Source: Streptomyces sp. CB02414 (GTDB taxonomy: Bacteria; Actinomycetota; Actinomycetes; Streptomycetales; Streptomycetaceae). Taken from it: 64,000 bases of DNA. The notes below the pieces were generated by a model. It was not told where the DNA came from, searched no databases, and was given only the letters and a program-made list of their open reading frames with translations. Below are positions 8,154 through 17,078 of the stretch, piece by piece. Location: NCBI RefSeq assembly GCF_001905385.1, contig NZ_LIPF01000010.1, positions 248,001-312,000 of the forward strand. The letters run 5' to 3'. Each line of letters begins with the position of its first letter. Within the stretch, counting starts at the first letter, position 1. Position numbers and translations under genes: made by a program.

Positions 8154-8915
8154 TCACGGCCTCCGCATGAGCAGGTCCCGCAGTTCGCGGGCGTGGCGGC
8201 GGCTGACCTGGAGTTCCTCGGTGCCGACCAGGACGCTGACGCTGCCGGCGTCCAGGCGGAGTTCCCCGATGTGGCGCAGGGCGACGAGGTGGCGGCGGTG
8301 GATGCGGACGAAGCCGCGGGCGCGCCAGCGTTCCTCCAGGGTGGACAGGGGGATGCGGACGAGGTGGCTGCCCTTGTCGGTGTGCAGGCGGGCGTAGTCG
8401 CCCTGGGCCTCGACATGGGTGATGTCGTCGACGGGGACGAAGCGGGTGACGCCGCCGAGCTCCACGGTGACGTGGTCGGGGTCGGGTTCGTGCACGGGTA
8501 TGCGGGGGGCCGGGGAGGCTTCGGTGCCACGCCGTTCGGCGGCCCTGCGGACCGCTTCCGCCAGCCGTTCCCTGCGGACGGGTTTGAGCACGTAGTCGAC
8601 GGCCTTGAGGTCGAAGGCCTGGACGGCGAAGTCCTCGTGCGCGGTGACGAACACGACCAGCGGCGGCCGCGCGAACCCGGTCAGCAGCCGGGCGAGGTCC
8701 AGTCCGTCGAGGCCGGGCATCTGGATGTCGAGGAAGACGACGTCGATGGCGTCCGGCCCGTCGGGGCCCGACTCCAGGGCCCGGTTGATGCGGCGCAGCG
8801 CCTCGGTCGCGTCGCCCGCGCCCTCCGCCGTGCCGATGCGGGGATCGGCGTTCAGCAGGTACACGAGTTCCTCGAGCGTGGGGCGTTCGTCGTCGACAGC
8901 CAGGGCGCGCAGCAT
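8154..8915 (-). CDS. LytTR-family response regulator
   Basis: 253 residues. The N-terminal receiver domain carries the acidic pair DDE (about residues 8-10), the phospho-acceptor in VVFLDIQMPG and the conserved Lys in VLKPVRRERL. The C-terminal LytTR DNA-binding domain is marked by HVEAQGDYARLHT and FVRIHRRHLV. It is the first gene of the operon with a small membrane protein, the SSS symporter and the LytS kinase, so it probably controls that operon. It is divergent from an lrp gene across a 77-bp gap. Confidence 0.92.
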   Translation of the reverse strand: MLRALAVDDERPTLEELVYLLNADPRIGTAEGAGDATEALRRINRALESGPDGPDAIDVVFLDIQMPGLDGLDLARLLTGFARPPLVVFVTAHEDFAVQAFDLKAVDYVLKPVRRERLAEAVRRAAERRGTEASPAPRIPVHEPDPDHVTVELGGVTRFVPVDDITHVEAQGDYARLHTDKGSHLVRIPLSTLEERWRARGFVRIHRRHLVALRHIGELRLDAGSVSVLVGTEELQVSRRHARELRDLLMRRP

Positions 8916-8968
8916 GAAGGTGGAGTGTAGGAGTAATCCGTACGCCTGAACACGCCCCCGACGTGGAC

Positions 8969-8983
8969 GTATCCGCTGGATAC
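8969..8983. promoter_or_regulatory. 15-bp palindrome, candidate Lrp operator
   Basis: GTATCC-GCT-GGATAC is a perfect 6-bp inverted repeat with a 3-nt centre, lying 10 nt before the lrp start and within the divergent gap to the LytTR regulator. Lrp/AsnC proteins bind sites of about 15 bp and often autoregulate, so this is a plausible operator. Binding is inferred. Confidence 0.5.
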
Positions 8984-8992
8984 AGTGCCCGC

Positions 8993-9496
8993 ATGAACAG
9001 CAGGCCCAGCCCGTTCGACGAACTCGACCGGAAGATCGTCACCGCCCTGATGGCCAACGCCAGGACGTCCTTCGCCGAGATCGGCGCGGAGGTCGGTCTG
9101 TCCTCGACGGCGGTCAAGCGCCGGGTGGACCGGCTGCGCGAGACCGGCGTGATCACCGGGTTCACGGCGACGGTGCGGCCCTCGGCGCTGGGCTGGCGCA
9201 CCGAGGCGTACGTGGAGGTGTACTGCGAGGGGGCGGCCCCGCCGCGGCGGCTGGCGGAGGTGGTGCGCGGCTATCCCGAGATCACTGCGGCGATGACGGT
9301 GACGGGCGGCGCGGACGCGCTGCTGCACGTGCGGGCGCGGGACGTGGAGCACTTCGAGGAGGTGCTGGAGCGCATCCGTGCGGAGCCGTTCATCCGCAAG
9401 ACGATCAGCGTGATGGTGCTGTCCCACCTGATCCCGGACAGTCCGGAGGCGGGAGCCGGCCTCCTCGCCCCGGAGGGCGCAGCAGACGTGCGCTGA
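8993..9496 (+). CDS. Lrp/AsnC family transcriptional regulator
   Basis: 167 residues, ATG at 8993. The N-terminal winged helix-turn-helix is clear (LDRKIVTALMANARTSF..IGAEVGLSSTAVKRRVDRL) and is followed by a RAM/AsnC ligand-binding domain (VTGGADALLHVRARDVEHFEE). The family senses amino acids and forms octamers. The genes immediately downstream encode a DDAH-like hydrolase and ornithine aminotransferase, so arginine or ornithine is the likely signal and those genes the likely targets. A perfect palindrome sits just in front of the start codon. Confidence 0.92.
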   Translation: MNSRPSPFDELDRKIVTALMANARTSFAEIGAEVGLSSTAVKRRVDRLRETGVITGFTATVRPSALGWRTEAYVEVYCEGAAPPRRLAEVVRGYPEITAAMTVTGGADALLHVRARDVEHFEEVLERIRAEPFIRKTISVMVLSHLIPDSPEAGAGLLAPEGAADVR

Positions 9497-9622
9497 CCTG
9501 GTGAACAACGCAGCGATGGTGCGCGGACACGCAGCCTTCGTCGCTTGTCGGGCGCGGTCGCCGCTTCCTACCGTGGTGTCAACCCCCAGTCACACACCGT
9601 GAGGAAGCGGAGGTACCCCTCT

Positions 9623-10444
9623 GTGCCCGAGAACCGTGTGCCGCGCCGGCGGCGCTTCGTGGTCTGCGAACCCAGGCACTTCGCCGTGCAGTACGCGATC
9701 AACCCGTGGATGAGCACCGGCCGGCCGGTCGACGTCATCCGCGCCCTGGACCAGTGGCAGGCGCTGGTCGACGCCTACCGGGCCCACGGCCACACCGTCG
9801 ACACGGTGGCGCCGGTGCCGGGCCTGCCCGACATGGTCTTCGCCGCGAACTGCGCGGTCGTCGTCGAGGGCCGGGTCTTCGGCTCCCGCTTCCACGCGCC
9901 CGAGCGCCGGGGCGAGTCCGTGGCCTACGAGGCGTGGTTCAAGACGGAGGGCTTCGAGGTCCAGCATCCGGAGGCGGTCTGCGAGGGCGAGGGGGACCTG
10001 GTCCCGGCCGGGCGGTGGCTCCTGGCCGGCACGGGCTTTCGCACGACGCCCGAGGCGCACCGCGAGGCGCAGGAGTTCTTCGGCGTGCCGGTGATCTCGC
10101 TGACGCTGGTGGACCCGTACTTCTACCACCTGGACACGGCGCTGTTCGTCCTCGACGACGAGAACGTGGCGTACTACCCGGGGGCCTTCTCGCCCGGCAG
10201 CCGTGAGGTGCTGGAGCGGCTGTACCCGGACGCGGTGATCGCCACCCGCGAGGACGCCCTGGCGTTCGGGCTGAACTCCGTCTGTGACGGACGCAACGTG
10301 TTCATCGCCCCCGGGGCGGGGGAACTCGCCGACCGGCTCAGCGGCCGCGGCTACGTCCCCGTCCCCGTCGACCTGTCCGAGTTCCACAAGGCCGGTGGCG
10401 GCATCAAGTGCTGCACCCAGGAGATCCGGGAGGCCCGCTCATGA
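9623..10444 (+). CDS. Dimethylarginine dimethylaminohydrolase-like amidinohydrolase
   Basis: 273-residue protein of the amidinotransferase/DDAH fold. Family marks are PDMVFAANC (substrate-binding Asp), HLDTALFVLDDE (catalytic His) and the C-terminal IKCCTQEI (nucleophilic Cys). Such enzymes hydrolyse methylated arginine, or arginine-like guanidines, to citrulline or ornithine-type products. The GTG at 9623 is preceded by GGAAGCGGAGG and gives the family's usual N-terminus. The stop overlaps the ornithine aminotransferase start (ATGA), so the pair forms an operon for arginine/ornithine catabolism, probably under the upstream Lrp. Some Streptomyces annotations call this protein an ornithine-forming hydrolase. 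The exact substrate is not decided here. Confidence 0.85.
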   Translation: MPENRVPRRRRFVVCEPRHFAVQYAINPWMSTGRPVDVIRALDQWQALVDAYRAHGHTVDTVAPVPGLPDMVFAANCAVVVEGRVFGSRFHAPERRGESVAYEAWFKTEGFEVQHPEAVCEGEGDLVPAGRWLLAGTGFRTTPEAHREAQEFFGVPVISLTLVDPYFYHLDTALFVLDDENVAYYPGAFSPGSREVLERLYPDAVIATREDALAFGLNSVCDGRNVFIAPGAGELADRLSGRGYVPVPVDLSEFHKAGGGIKCCTQEIREARS

Positions 10445-11664
10445 CCGCACCCGCCCGCACCACCCGCGGCTCCGAGGAGCTGATCCGCGCCGAGGAGCCC
10501 GTCCTCGCGCACAACTACCACCCGCTGCCCGTCGTCGTGGCCCGCGCGGAGGGCGCCTGGGTCGAGGACGTGGAGGGCCGCCGCTACCTGGACATGCTGG
10601 CCGGCTACTCGGCGCTCAACTTCGGCCACCGCCACCCGGCGCTGACCGACGCCGCCCACCGTCAGCTGGACCGGCTCACCCTCACCTCCCGCGCCTTCCA
10701 CAACGACCGGCTGGCGGGCTTCGCCGAGCGGCTGGCCGCGCTGACCGGCACGGACATGGTGCTGCCGATGAACACCGGCGCGGAGGCCGTGGAGAGCGGC
10801 ATCAAGGTGGCCCGCAAGTGGGCCTACGACGTCAAGGGCGTCCCGGCCGACCGGGCGACGATCGTGGTCGCGGCGGACAACTTCCACGGCCGTACGACGA
10901 CGATCGTCAGCTTCTCGACGGACGAGACGGCCCGCGCCGGCTTCGGCCCCTTCACCCCCGGTTTCACGGTCGTCCCGTACAACGACCTGGCGGCGCTGGA
11001 GGCGGCGGTCGACGGGACGACGGCGGCGGTGCTGATCGAGCCGATCCAGGGCGAGGCGGGGGTGAACATCCCGCACGACGGCTACCTGGCGGGCGTGCGG
11101 GAGCTGACCCGCCGGGCCGGGTGCCTGTTCGTCGCGGACGAGATCCAGTCGGGGCTGGGCCGCACGGGGCGCACCCTCGCCGTCGAGCACGAGTCGGTGG
11201 TGCCGGACGTGGTGCTGCTCGGCAAGGCGCTGGGCGGCGGCATCGTGCCGGTGTCGGCGGTGGTCGGCAGCCGGGAGGTGCTGGGGGTGCTGCGTCCGGG
11301 TGAGCACGGCTCGACGTTCGGCGGCAACCCGCTGGCGGCCGCGGTGGGCACGGCGGTGGTGGAACTGCTGGAGACGGGCGAGTTCCAGCGCCGGGCGACG
11401 GAGCTGGGCGCGGTGCTGCGCGAGGGCCTGGCGGCCCTGGTCGGCAGGGGCGTGGTCGGCTTCCGGGCGCGGGGGCTGTGGGCGGGCGTCGACGTCGACC
11501 CGGCGCTCGGCACCGGCCGCGAGGTCAGCGAGCGGCTGATGCGCGAGGGGATCCTCGTCAAGGACACGCACGGCTCGACGATCCGGCTGGCCCCGCCGCT
11601 GACGATCACGGGTGAGGAGCTGGAGGGCGCGCTCAAGACCCTGGAGAAGGTCCTGACGTCCTGA
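10441..11664 (+). CDS. rocD: Ornithine aminotransferase
   Basis: 407-residue class III PLP aminotransferase. It shows the PLP-phosphate region MNTGAEAVESGIK, the Asp of VADEIQSGLGRTG and the Schiff-base lysine in LLGKALGGGIVPVSAV. It converts ornithine and 2-oxoglutarate to glutamate semialdehyde and glutamate. The start codon overlaps the stop of the DDAH-like gene, so product flow from guanidino compound to ornithine to glutamate is likely coordinated. It converges on an RpiB-like gene 13 nt away. Confidence 0.92.
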   Translation: MTAPARTTRGSEELIRAEEPVLAHNYHPLPVVVARAEGAWVEDVEGRRYLDMLAGYSALNFGHRHPALTDAAHRQLDRLTLTSRAFHNDRLAGFAERLAALTGTDMVLPMNTGAEAVESGIKVARKWAYDVKGVPADRATIVVAADNFHGRTTTIVSFSTDETARAGFGPFTPGFTVVPYNDLAALEAAVDGTTAAVLIEPIQGEAGVNIPHDGYLAGVRELTRRAGCLFVADEIQSGLGRTGRTLAVEHESVVPDVVLLGKALGGGIVPVSAVVGSREVLGVLRPGEHGSTFGGNPLAAAVGTAVVELLETGEFQRRATELGAVLREGLAALVGRGVVGFRARGLWAGVDVDPALGTGREVSERLMREGILVKDTHGSTIRLAPPLTITGEELEGALKTLEKVLTS

Positions 11665-11677
11665 GGGCGCGCGGGAG

Positions 11678-12133
11678 TCACGGAGCGGTTCGGCCCCGGT
11701 CGAGCCGCTCCACGTGCGTCACGTTGCCCCGGTCCTCGGCGTCCTCGCTGGGCGCGCCCGCGAACCAGGCGTCGAGGATCTCCCCCAGCAGCGGCGCCGA
11801 GGTCAGGCGCAGGCCGAGGGCGAGCACGTTGGCGTCGTTCCAGCGGCGGGCGCCGTCCGCCGTGTAGGCGTCGGTGCACAGGGCCGCCCGTACGCCCGGC
11901 ACCTTGTTGGCGGCGATCGACGCGCCCGTGCCGGTCCAGCAGCACACCACGGCCTGGTCGGCGGTCCCGTCGGCGACCTCGCGCGCGGCCCGCTCGGAGC
12001 ACACCGCCCACTGGGGGTCCGCCCCCGGTTCCAGGGCGCCGTGGGCCAGCACCTGGTGTCCGCGTCGGCGCAGCTCCTCGACGAGGAGGCGGGCGACGGG
12101 TTCGTCCATGTCGGAGGAGACGGCGATCCGCAT
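11678..12133 (-). CDS. RpiB/LacAB-family sugar-phosphate isomerase-like protein
   Basis: 151 residues. The fold and motifs match RpiB/LacA: an N-terminal MRIAVSSD strand, the active-site CCWTGTGASIAANKVPGVRAAL and the conserved NDANVLALGLR. Members isomerise ribose 5-phosphate/ribulose 5-phosphate or related sugar phosphates. In standard RpiB the Cys lies in a CGTG motif; here the equivalent stretch is CCWTGTG. It stands alone, convergent with rocD. The physiological substrate is uncertain. Confidence 0.8.
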   Translation of the reverse strand: MRIAVSSDMDEPVARLLVEELRRRGHQVLAHGALEPGADPQWAVCSERAAREVADGTADQAVVCCWTGTGASIAANKVPGVRAALCTDAYTADGARRWNDANVLALGLRLTSAPLLGEILDAWFAGAPSEDAEDRGNVTHVERLDRGRTAP

Positions 12134-12286
12134 GTGCGAAGCCTAGAGCAGGCCCCGATGGGCCGCCCCTCACCTCATCGGCCCAACCACATGACTGACG
12201 TCACGGCCATACCCAGGATGATCGGGGGAACGGGTACGAGCTGAGAATCGTACGACCGAGCAGCGCCCCGCCAGGGGTGTCTGCAC

Positions 12287-13801
12287 GTGGAAAGGGAGGC
12301 CGCCACGTCCCCCAACGAGAACGGCCAGGAATCCGACGCCGCGGCGGTCCGCCGCCACCCGGCCCTGTTCCGGGCCATCAGGCGTCGGCAGAACCCCCGA
12401 CTGCGCCGGTCGGACATCACGGTCACGGACGAGGCCGCGGTCAAGAGAGCCGTGAAGGCGGCCTCGCTCGGCAATGCCATGGAGTGGTTCGACTTCGGCA
12501 TCTACGCCTATCTGGCGGGCACCATCGGCCGCGTCTTCTTCCCGTCCGGGAGTGACACGGCGCAGCTGCTCTCCTCGTTCGCCACGTTCGCCGTGGCGTT
12601 CCTGGTGCGCCCGCTCGGCGGCATGGTCTTCGGGCCCATGGGCGACAAGATCGGCCGCAAGAAGGTGCTGGCGCTGACGATGATCCTCATGGCGATCGGC
12701 ACGGCCGCCATCGGACTCATCCCGAGCTACGACTCCATCGGCTTCTGGGCCCCGGTCCTGCTGATCCTGTTCCGCCTGCTCCAGGGCTTCTCCACCGGCG
12801 GCGAGTACGGCGGCGCCTCCACCTTCATCGCCGAGTACGCGCCGGACAAGCGGCGCGGGTTCTTCGGCAGCTTCCTGGAGCTGGGCACGCTGGCCGGGTA
12901 CACCGGCGCCGCCAGCCTCGTCACCGCCCTCACGGCCTGGCTGGGCAGCGACACCATGGACGCCTGGGGCTGGCGCATCCCGTTCCTGGTGGCGGCGCCG
13001 CTCGGCATCGTCGGTATCTACCTGCGGCTGAAGCTGGACGACACGCCCGCCTTCCTGAAGCTGGAGGACTCCAACGTCCACATCTCGGAGGCGGCGACCG
13101 CGGTGGAGACCACCGCGCGGGGCGACCTCGCGAAGATCTTCCGCACCCACTGGCGCATGCTGATCCTGTGCATCGCGCTCGTCGGTGCCTACAACATCAC
13201 CGACTACATGCTGCTGTCGTACATGCCGACCTATCTGTCGGACGAGCTGCACTACAGCGAGAGCCACGGCCTGATGATCCTGGTCGCGACCATGGTGCTG
13301 CTGATGCTGATCATCAACCAGATCGGCCGGCTGTCCGACCGCTTCGGCCGCAGGCCGCTGCTGATGACCGGCATGATCGGCTTCTTCGTGCTGTCCGCCC
13401 CGGCCTTCGTGCTGGTGCAGGAGGGCAGTCTGCTCGCCGTCTCGGCCGGCATGCTGATGCTCGGCCTGTCCCTGGTCTGCCTGCTCGGCACCATGTCGGC
13501 GGCGCTCCCGGCGATGTTCCCGACCAACGTCAGGTACGGGTCCCTGTCGGTCGGCTACAACCTGTCGGCCTCCCTGTTCGGCGGCACCACGCCGCTGGTC
13601 ATCACCGCCCTGATCAGCGTGACCGGCTCGGACATGATGCCCGCGTACTACGCCATGGCCGCGGCCCTGGTCGGTGTCGTGGCGGTGGCCTGCATGAAGG
13701 AGACGGCACAGCAGCCCCTGGAGGGGTCCCCGCCCTCGGTGCAGACCGACGAGGAGGCGGCGGAGATCGTCGAGGCGCAGGCGCCGACGCCGAAGTTCTG
13801 A
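12287..13801 (+). CDS. proP: MFS metabolite:proton symporter (ProP-like)
   Basis: 504-residue major facilitator of the metabolite:H+ symporter subgroup, with 12 expected helices. It closely resembles osmoprotectant transporter ProP: AASLGNAMEWFDFGIYAYLAG at helix 1, GDKIGRKKVLALT in the first cytoplasmic loop, GGEYGGASTFIAEYAPDKRRGF in helix 5, and RLSDRFGRRPLL in the second half. It would import proline, betaine or a related osmolyte. GTG at 12287 is taken as start; a shorter start nearer helix 1 is possible. It ends 61 bp from a convergent protease gene, with a hairpin terminator between. Confidence 0.85.
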   Translation: MEREAATSPNENGQESDAAAVRRHPALFRAIRRRQNPRLRRSDITVTDEAAVKRAVKAASLGNAMEWFDFGIYAYLAGTIGRVFFPSGSDTAQLLSSFATFAVAFLVRPLGGMVFGPMGDKIGRKKVLALTMILMAIGTAAIGLIPSYDSIGFWAPVLLILFRLLQGFSTGGEYGGASTFIAEYAPDKRRGFFGSFLELGTLAGYTGAASLVTALTAWLGSDTMDAWGWRIPFLVAAPLGIVGIYLRLKLDDTPAFLKLEDSNVHISEAATAVETTARGDLAKIFRTHWRMLILCIALVGAYNITDYMLLSYMPTYLSDELHYSESHGLMILVATMVLLMLIINQIGRLSDRFGRRPLLMTGMIGFFVLSAPAFVLVQEGSLLAVSAGMLMLGLSLVCLLGTMSAALPAMFPTNVRYGSLSVGYNLSASLFGGTTPLVITALISVTGSDMMPAYYAMAAALVGVVAVACMKETAQQPLEGSPPSVQTDEEAAEIVEAQAPTPKF

Positions 13802-13812
13802 GCGGACGTGGT

Positions 13813-13845
13813 GAGGCGGTGGGGTGCGTGGTCCCCCACCGCCTC
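13813..13845. terminator. Bidirectional hairpin terminator between proP and the protease gene
   Basis: A perfect 12-bp stem, GAGGCGGTGGGG against CCCCACCGCCTC, encloses a 9-nt loop in the gap between two convergent genes. There is no U-run, which is usual for Streptomyces terminators. Confidence 0.75.
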
Positions 13846-13862
13846 GTCAGTGCGTCAGTGCG

Positions 13863-16800
13863 TCACAGGCGCTGCCACAGGGCGGGGACGTTCGGCGGCT
13901 CCCAGCCCGGGTAGGCGGTGTGGCCCTGCACGCACCGGTAGCGGACGCCGTCGTAGGTGACCGTGTCACCGGCCGCGTAGGTGGCTCCCAGCCGCCAGGT
14001 GGTCTCGCCGCCGCCGTCGCCGGACACGGTGAGGGTGTACGTGGTGGTGTGGGTGACCGTGCCGGTGCCGGTGAGGGTCAGCGTGTAGGTGCCGGCGGCC
14101 GTGCCCGCGGCGACCTCGACGGTGGCGGTCGAGGACTGCCCCGAGGTGACCGAGTCCGGCGTGAAGTCCACGCTCACCCCGGTCGGGGCGCCGGACGCCG
14201 ACAGACGCACGTTCTGGGCGTCGCCGCTGGTGGTGGCGGTGCGGACGGTGACCGTGGCGGAGGAGCCCGGGTCGACCGTGCCCGAGGCCGGGTCGGCGGA
14301 GATCGAGAAGTCGTCCGCTGGGGCGGGCGTGTCGCCCACGGAGGTCTTCCAGATGGTGTAGGCGATGCCGTCCGCGCTGCGATTCAGGGCCGTGGCGTCG
14401 ATGTTGGCGGTGGTGTCGCAGGCGGAGTGGTAGCACGGGTCGTAGGACCGGCCCGCGGTACCGCCCCACTTGGCGGCCTCGGCGGCCGTCTTGCGGGCCG
14501 AGGCGCCGGTGGCGTAGCCGGAGGTGGGGATGCCGACCCGCTGGAAGGAGTAGTCGTCGGAGCGGCCCTGTCCCTCGACGTTCTCCTGCGGGGAGAGGCC
14601 GAGGGAGGTCCAGTACTCGCGCATCGGTGCGGAGGCCGCCGAGTTGATGTTGTTGATGAAGTAGCCGCCGTTGACGGAGCCGACCATGTCGAAGTTGTAG
14701 TACGCCTTGATCCTGGAACGCTCGGTGGCGGAGAGGGTCCTGGTGTAGAAGTCGGAGCCGTTCAGGCCCTGCTCCTCGTCGGTCCACCAGGCGAAGCGGA
14801 CGCGACTTTCCATGTCCGGGTTCTCGCGGGCCAGGGTGAGCGCGGCCTCCAGGAGTGCGGCGGAACCGGAGCCGTTGTCGTTGATGCCGGGCCCGGCCGC
14901 GACGCCGTCGAGGTGGGCGCCGAACATGTGGACGCTGTTCGCGTCGCCGCCCGGCCACTCGGCGATCAGGTTGTCGCCGGCGCCGGCGGAGCAGCCGGAG
15001 GTGCAGGTCTGCTGGGTGACGGTGTAGCCGGCCGCCTGGAGCCTGCCCTTGACGTAGGCGAGCGAGGCGTCGTACCCGGGGCCGGTGGCGCGGCGGTTGC
15101 CGCCGTTCTGCGCGGCGATGGTGCCGAACTGCGCCAGGTGCGCCTGCACGTCGGAGACGTCGACGTCGGGCGGGGTGCCGGGGTCGGTGCCGCCGCCGAC
15201 GGTGAGGGTGTACTGGGCGGTGTGGGACTTGCTGCCCGCCGTGCCCTTGACGGTGATCGAGTACGTTCCGGCGGCCGTGCCCGCCGAGGCGCTGATCCGC
15301 ATGGTGGAGCTGTCGCCCGAGGTGACCGTGGACGGGCTGAAGCCGACGCTGACGCCCTGCGGGGCGCCGGAGGCGGTCAGCGTCACCTGCTGGGCGCTGC
15401 CGGAGACGGTGGTGGTGCGGACGGTGGCCTCGACCGAGGAACCGGCGTCGACGTCGCCCGTGGCCGGGCTGAGCGCCAGCGAGAAGTCCGTCTGCTGCGC
15501 GGTGCAGGCCGGGTCGCCGCTCTGCGCGGGGACGTCGACGGCGTTCCAGGCGGCCTTGGTGGCGTTGAACAGGCCGCAGGAGGTGTCGAGGTTCTTCGCC
15601 GCGGTGAGGGTGGCGGTGCGGTACCGCTTGTAGGTCATGCCGCTGGTCTTGAGCAGCATGCCGCCGTAGAAGATCTTGCCGGCGTTCTGGATGCCGACGC
15701 CGGTCACCTCGCTGCCGTCGCAGGTGGGGCTGGAGGGTTTGCCGCCGCCGGGGCTGGAGCCCTCGGCCAGGAGGTAGAACCAGTGGTTCATGGGCCCGGC
15801 GGCCGCGTGCTCCTCGGTGTTCGGGATGGACGCGGAGTAGCAGTTGGGGTGGTTGCTCACCTGCCGCGGGTCGTACATGTTGCGGATCGGGCCGCGGCCC
15901 TGGAGGTCGATCACCTCGCCGACGGTGTAGTCGGGGGTGTCGTACGGTGCCGGCTGGTCGGTGTACGCCTCGGTCAGCGCGCCCATGATGTCGCCGGTCG
16001 CCTCGCCGAGGCCGCTCTCGTGCCGGGCGCCGCCGGGGGTGTAGGAGTCGAGGCCGTGGCCGAACTCGTGGGCCACGACGTCCATGCCGGCGATCCACTC
16101 GCCGGCGGTGTTGTGGCCGATGGTGACGGTCGAGCCGTCCCAGTAGGCGTTGAGCTGGTTGAGGCCCACGCGCACGGGCCAGCTGCCGCCGTTGCCGTTG
16201 TGGCCGTTGCGGCCGAGCCAGTCGCGGAGCATGTCCGACTGCTTCTGCGCGGCGAACATGACGTCGACGCAGCCGGTCTCCCTGCTGGACGCGTCGCCGC
16301 TGCCCCAGTCGTCGTCCGGGCCGGTGAACAGGCCGCCGTTGTAGTCGGAGCACTGGAGGCCGGGGCGGGTGGTGTCGCGCAGCGCGTAGCCGCCGCTCGT
16401 GCGGGAGGTGTCGATGGTCAGCGGGCCGGGGCCGTTCCACTCGCTGTGGCCGGTGCCCGCGCGCACGTCGTCGTAGCTGTCGACGACCTCGCCGGTGCGG
16501 GCGTCCACGAAGACGTGCAGCCGGCTGGGCTTCTTCTCCTCGGTGGTGCCGGTGAGCACGGTCTCCCAGGCGAGGGTCTGGACGTCGTTCCTGACGTGGA
16601 CCACGAGCCGCTTGGACTCGACCTTCTCGACCCGGGCGAGCCGCTCACGGCTGGTGGCGACCGCGTCCTCGGCGTTCACCTTTGCGTCGGTGGGCGCGGC
16701 GATCGCGGCCCCGGTCGCGGACTGGACGGCTCGTACCCTGCCCTTGCCGTCGGCGAGGACCACGGCGTCGCCGCCGACCACGGGCAGACCGTGGTAGGTG

Positions 16801-17078
16801 CGTTCGTAGGCGACGGAGTAGAGGTCCTTCCCCCAGGGGGTGACCTGGTGGCGGTCGTACTGTTCGTCGGGACCGCCCGCGACGAGGGCGTCCAGGCCGC
16901 TGCGGACGGCCCGGTCGGCGGCGGCGACGGCTCTCGCGGCGGGGGTGGGCTCGGCGGCGGACTCGGCCGCGGGGGGTGCGGACCGCTCCGAGGCCGAGGC
17001 GAGGGAGGCCGGTACCACCGCCCCGGCGAGGGTCATGGCCAGGACTGTCCCGGCCACCGCGGTGCGTCTGAGCATCAT
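13863..17078 (-). CDS. Secreted two-protease fusion: M4 metalloendopeptidase + M28 aminopeptidase + chitin-binding module
   Basis: 1071-residue exoenzyme. Domains in order are: signal peptide (1 to about 30, ending ASLASAS); FTP/PepSY propeptide (about 40-205); M4 thermolysin-like domain (about 210-525) with zinc motif HEFGH (337-341) and third ligand in GEATGD (Glu359); an Ig-like/PPC-type beta domain (about 531-628); M28 aminopeptidase domain (about 640-915) with AHLD (721-724), NDNGSG (733-738), DEE (767-769) and NFDMVG; a second beta domain (about 927-1012); and a C-terminal carbohydrate-binding module of the CBM5/12 type with Trp-rich ends. The ATG at 17078 has AAGGAGCC upstream. It would cut proteins and then trim N-termini in one polypeptide tethered to chitin-like surfaces. 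All key metal ligands are present. Confidence 0.9.
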   Translation of the reverse strand: MMLRRTAVAGTVLAMTLAGAVVPASLASASERSAPPAAESAAEPTPAARAVAAADRAVRSGLDALVAGGPDEQYDRHQVTPWGKDLYSVAYERTYHGLPVVGGDAVVLADGKGRVRAVQSATGAAIAAPTDAKVNAEDAVATSRERLARVEKVESKRLVVHVRNDVQTLAWETVLTGTTEEKKPSRLHVFVDARTGEVVDSYDDVRAGTGHSEWNGPGPLTIDTSRTSGGYALRDTTRPGLQCSDYNGGLFTGPDDDWGSGDASSRETGCVDVMFAAQKQSDMLRDWLGRNGHNGNGGSWPVRVGLNQLNAYWDGSTVTIGHNTAGEWIAGMDVVAHEFGHGLDSYTPGGARHESGLGEATGDIMGALTEAYTDQPAPYDTPDYTVGEVIDLQGRGPIRNMYDPRQVSNHPNCYSASIPNTEEHAAAGPMNHWFYLLAEGSSPGGGKPSSPTCDGSEVTGVGIQNAGKIFYGGMLLKTSGMTYKRYRTATLTAAKNLDTSCGLFNATKAAWNAVDVPAQSGDPACTAQQTDFSLALSPATGDVDAGSSVEATVRTTTVSGSAQQVTLTASGAPQGVSVGFSPSTVTSGDSSTMRISASAGTAAGTYSITVKGTAGSKSHTAQYTLTVGGGTDPGTPPDVDVSDVQAHLAQFGTIAAQNGGNRRATGPGYDASLAYVKGRLQAAGYTVTQQTCTSGCSAGAGDNLIAEWPGGDANSVHMFGAHLDGVAAGPGINDNGSGSAALLEAALTLARENPDMESRVRFAWWTDEEQGLNGSDFYTRTLSATERSRIKAYYNFDMVGSVNGGYFINNINSAASAPMREYWTSLGLSPQENVEGQGRSDDYSFQRVGIPTSGYATGASARKTAAEAAKWGGTAGRSYDPCYHSACDTTANIDATALNRSADGIAYTIWKTSVGDTPAPADDFSISADPASGTVDPGSSATVTVRTATTSGDAQNVRLSASGAPTGVSVDFTPDSVTSGQSSTATVEVAAGTAAGTYTLTLTGTGTVTHTTTYTLTVSGDGGGETTWRLGATYAAGDTVTYDGVRYRCVQGHTAYPGWEPPNVPALWQRL

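Noticed and set aside
7745..8530. N-terminal extension of the symporter
   Set aside because: It crosses the small membrane protein and response regulator genes in another frame. The GTG at 7744 starts directly at the first helix.
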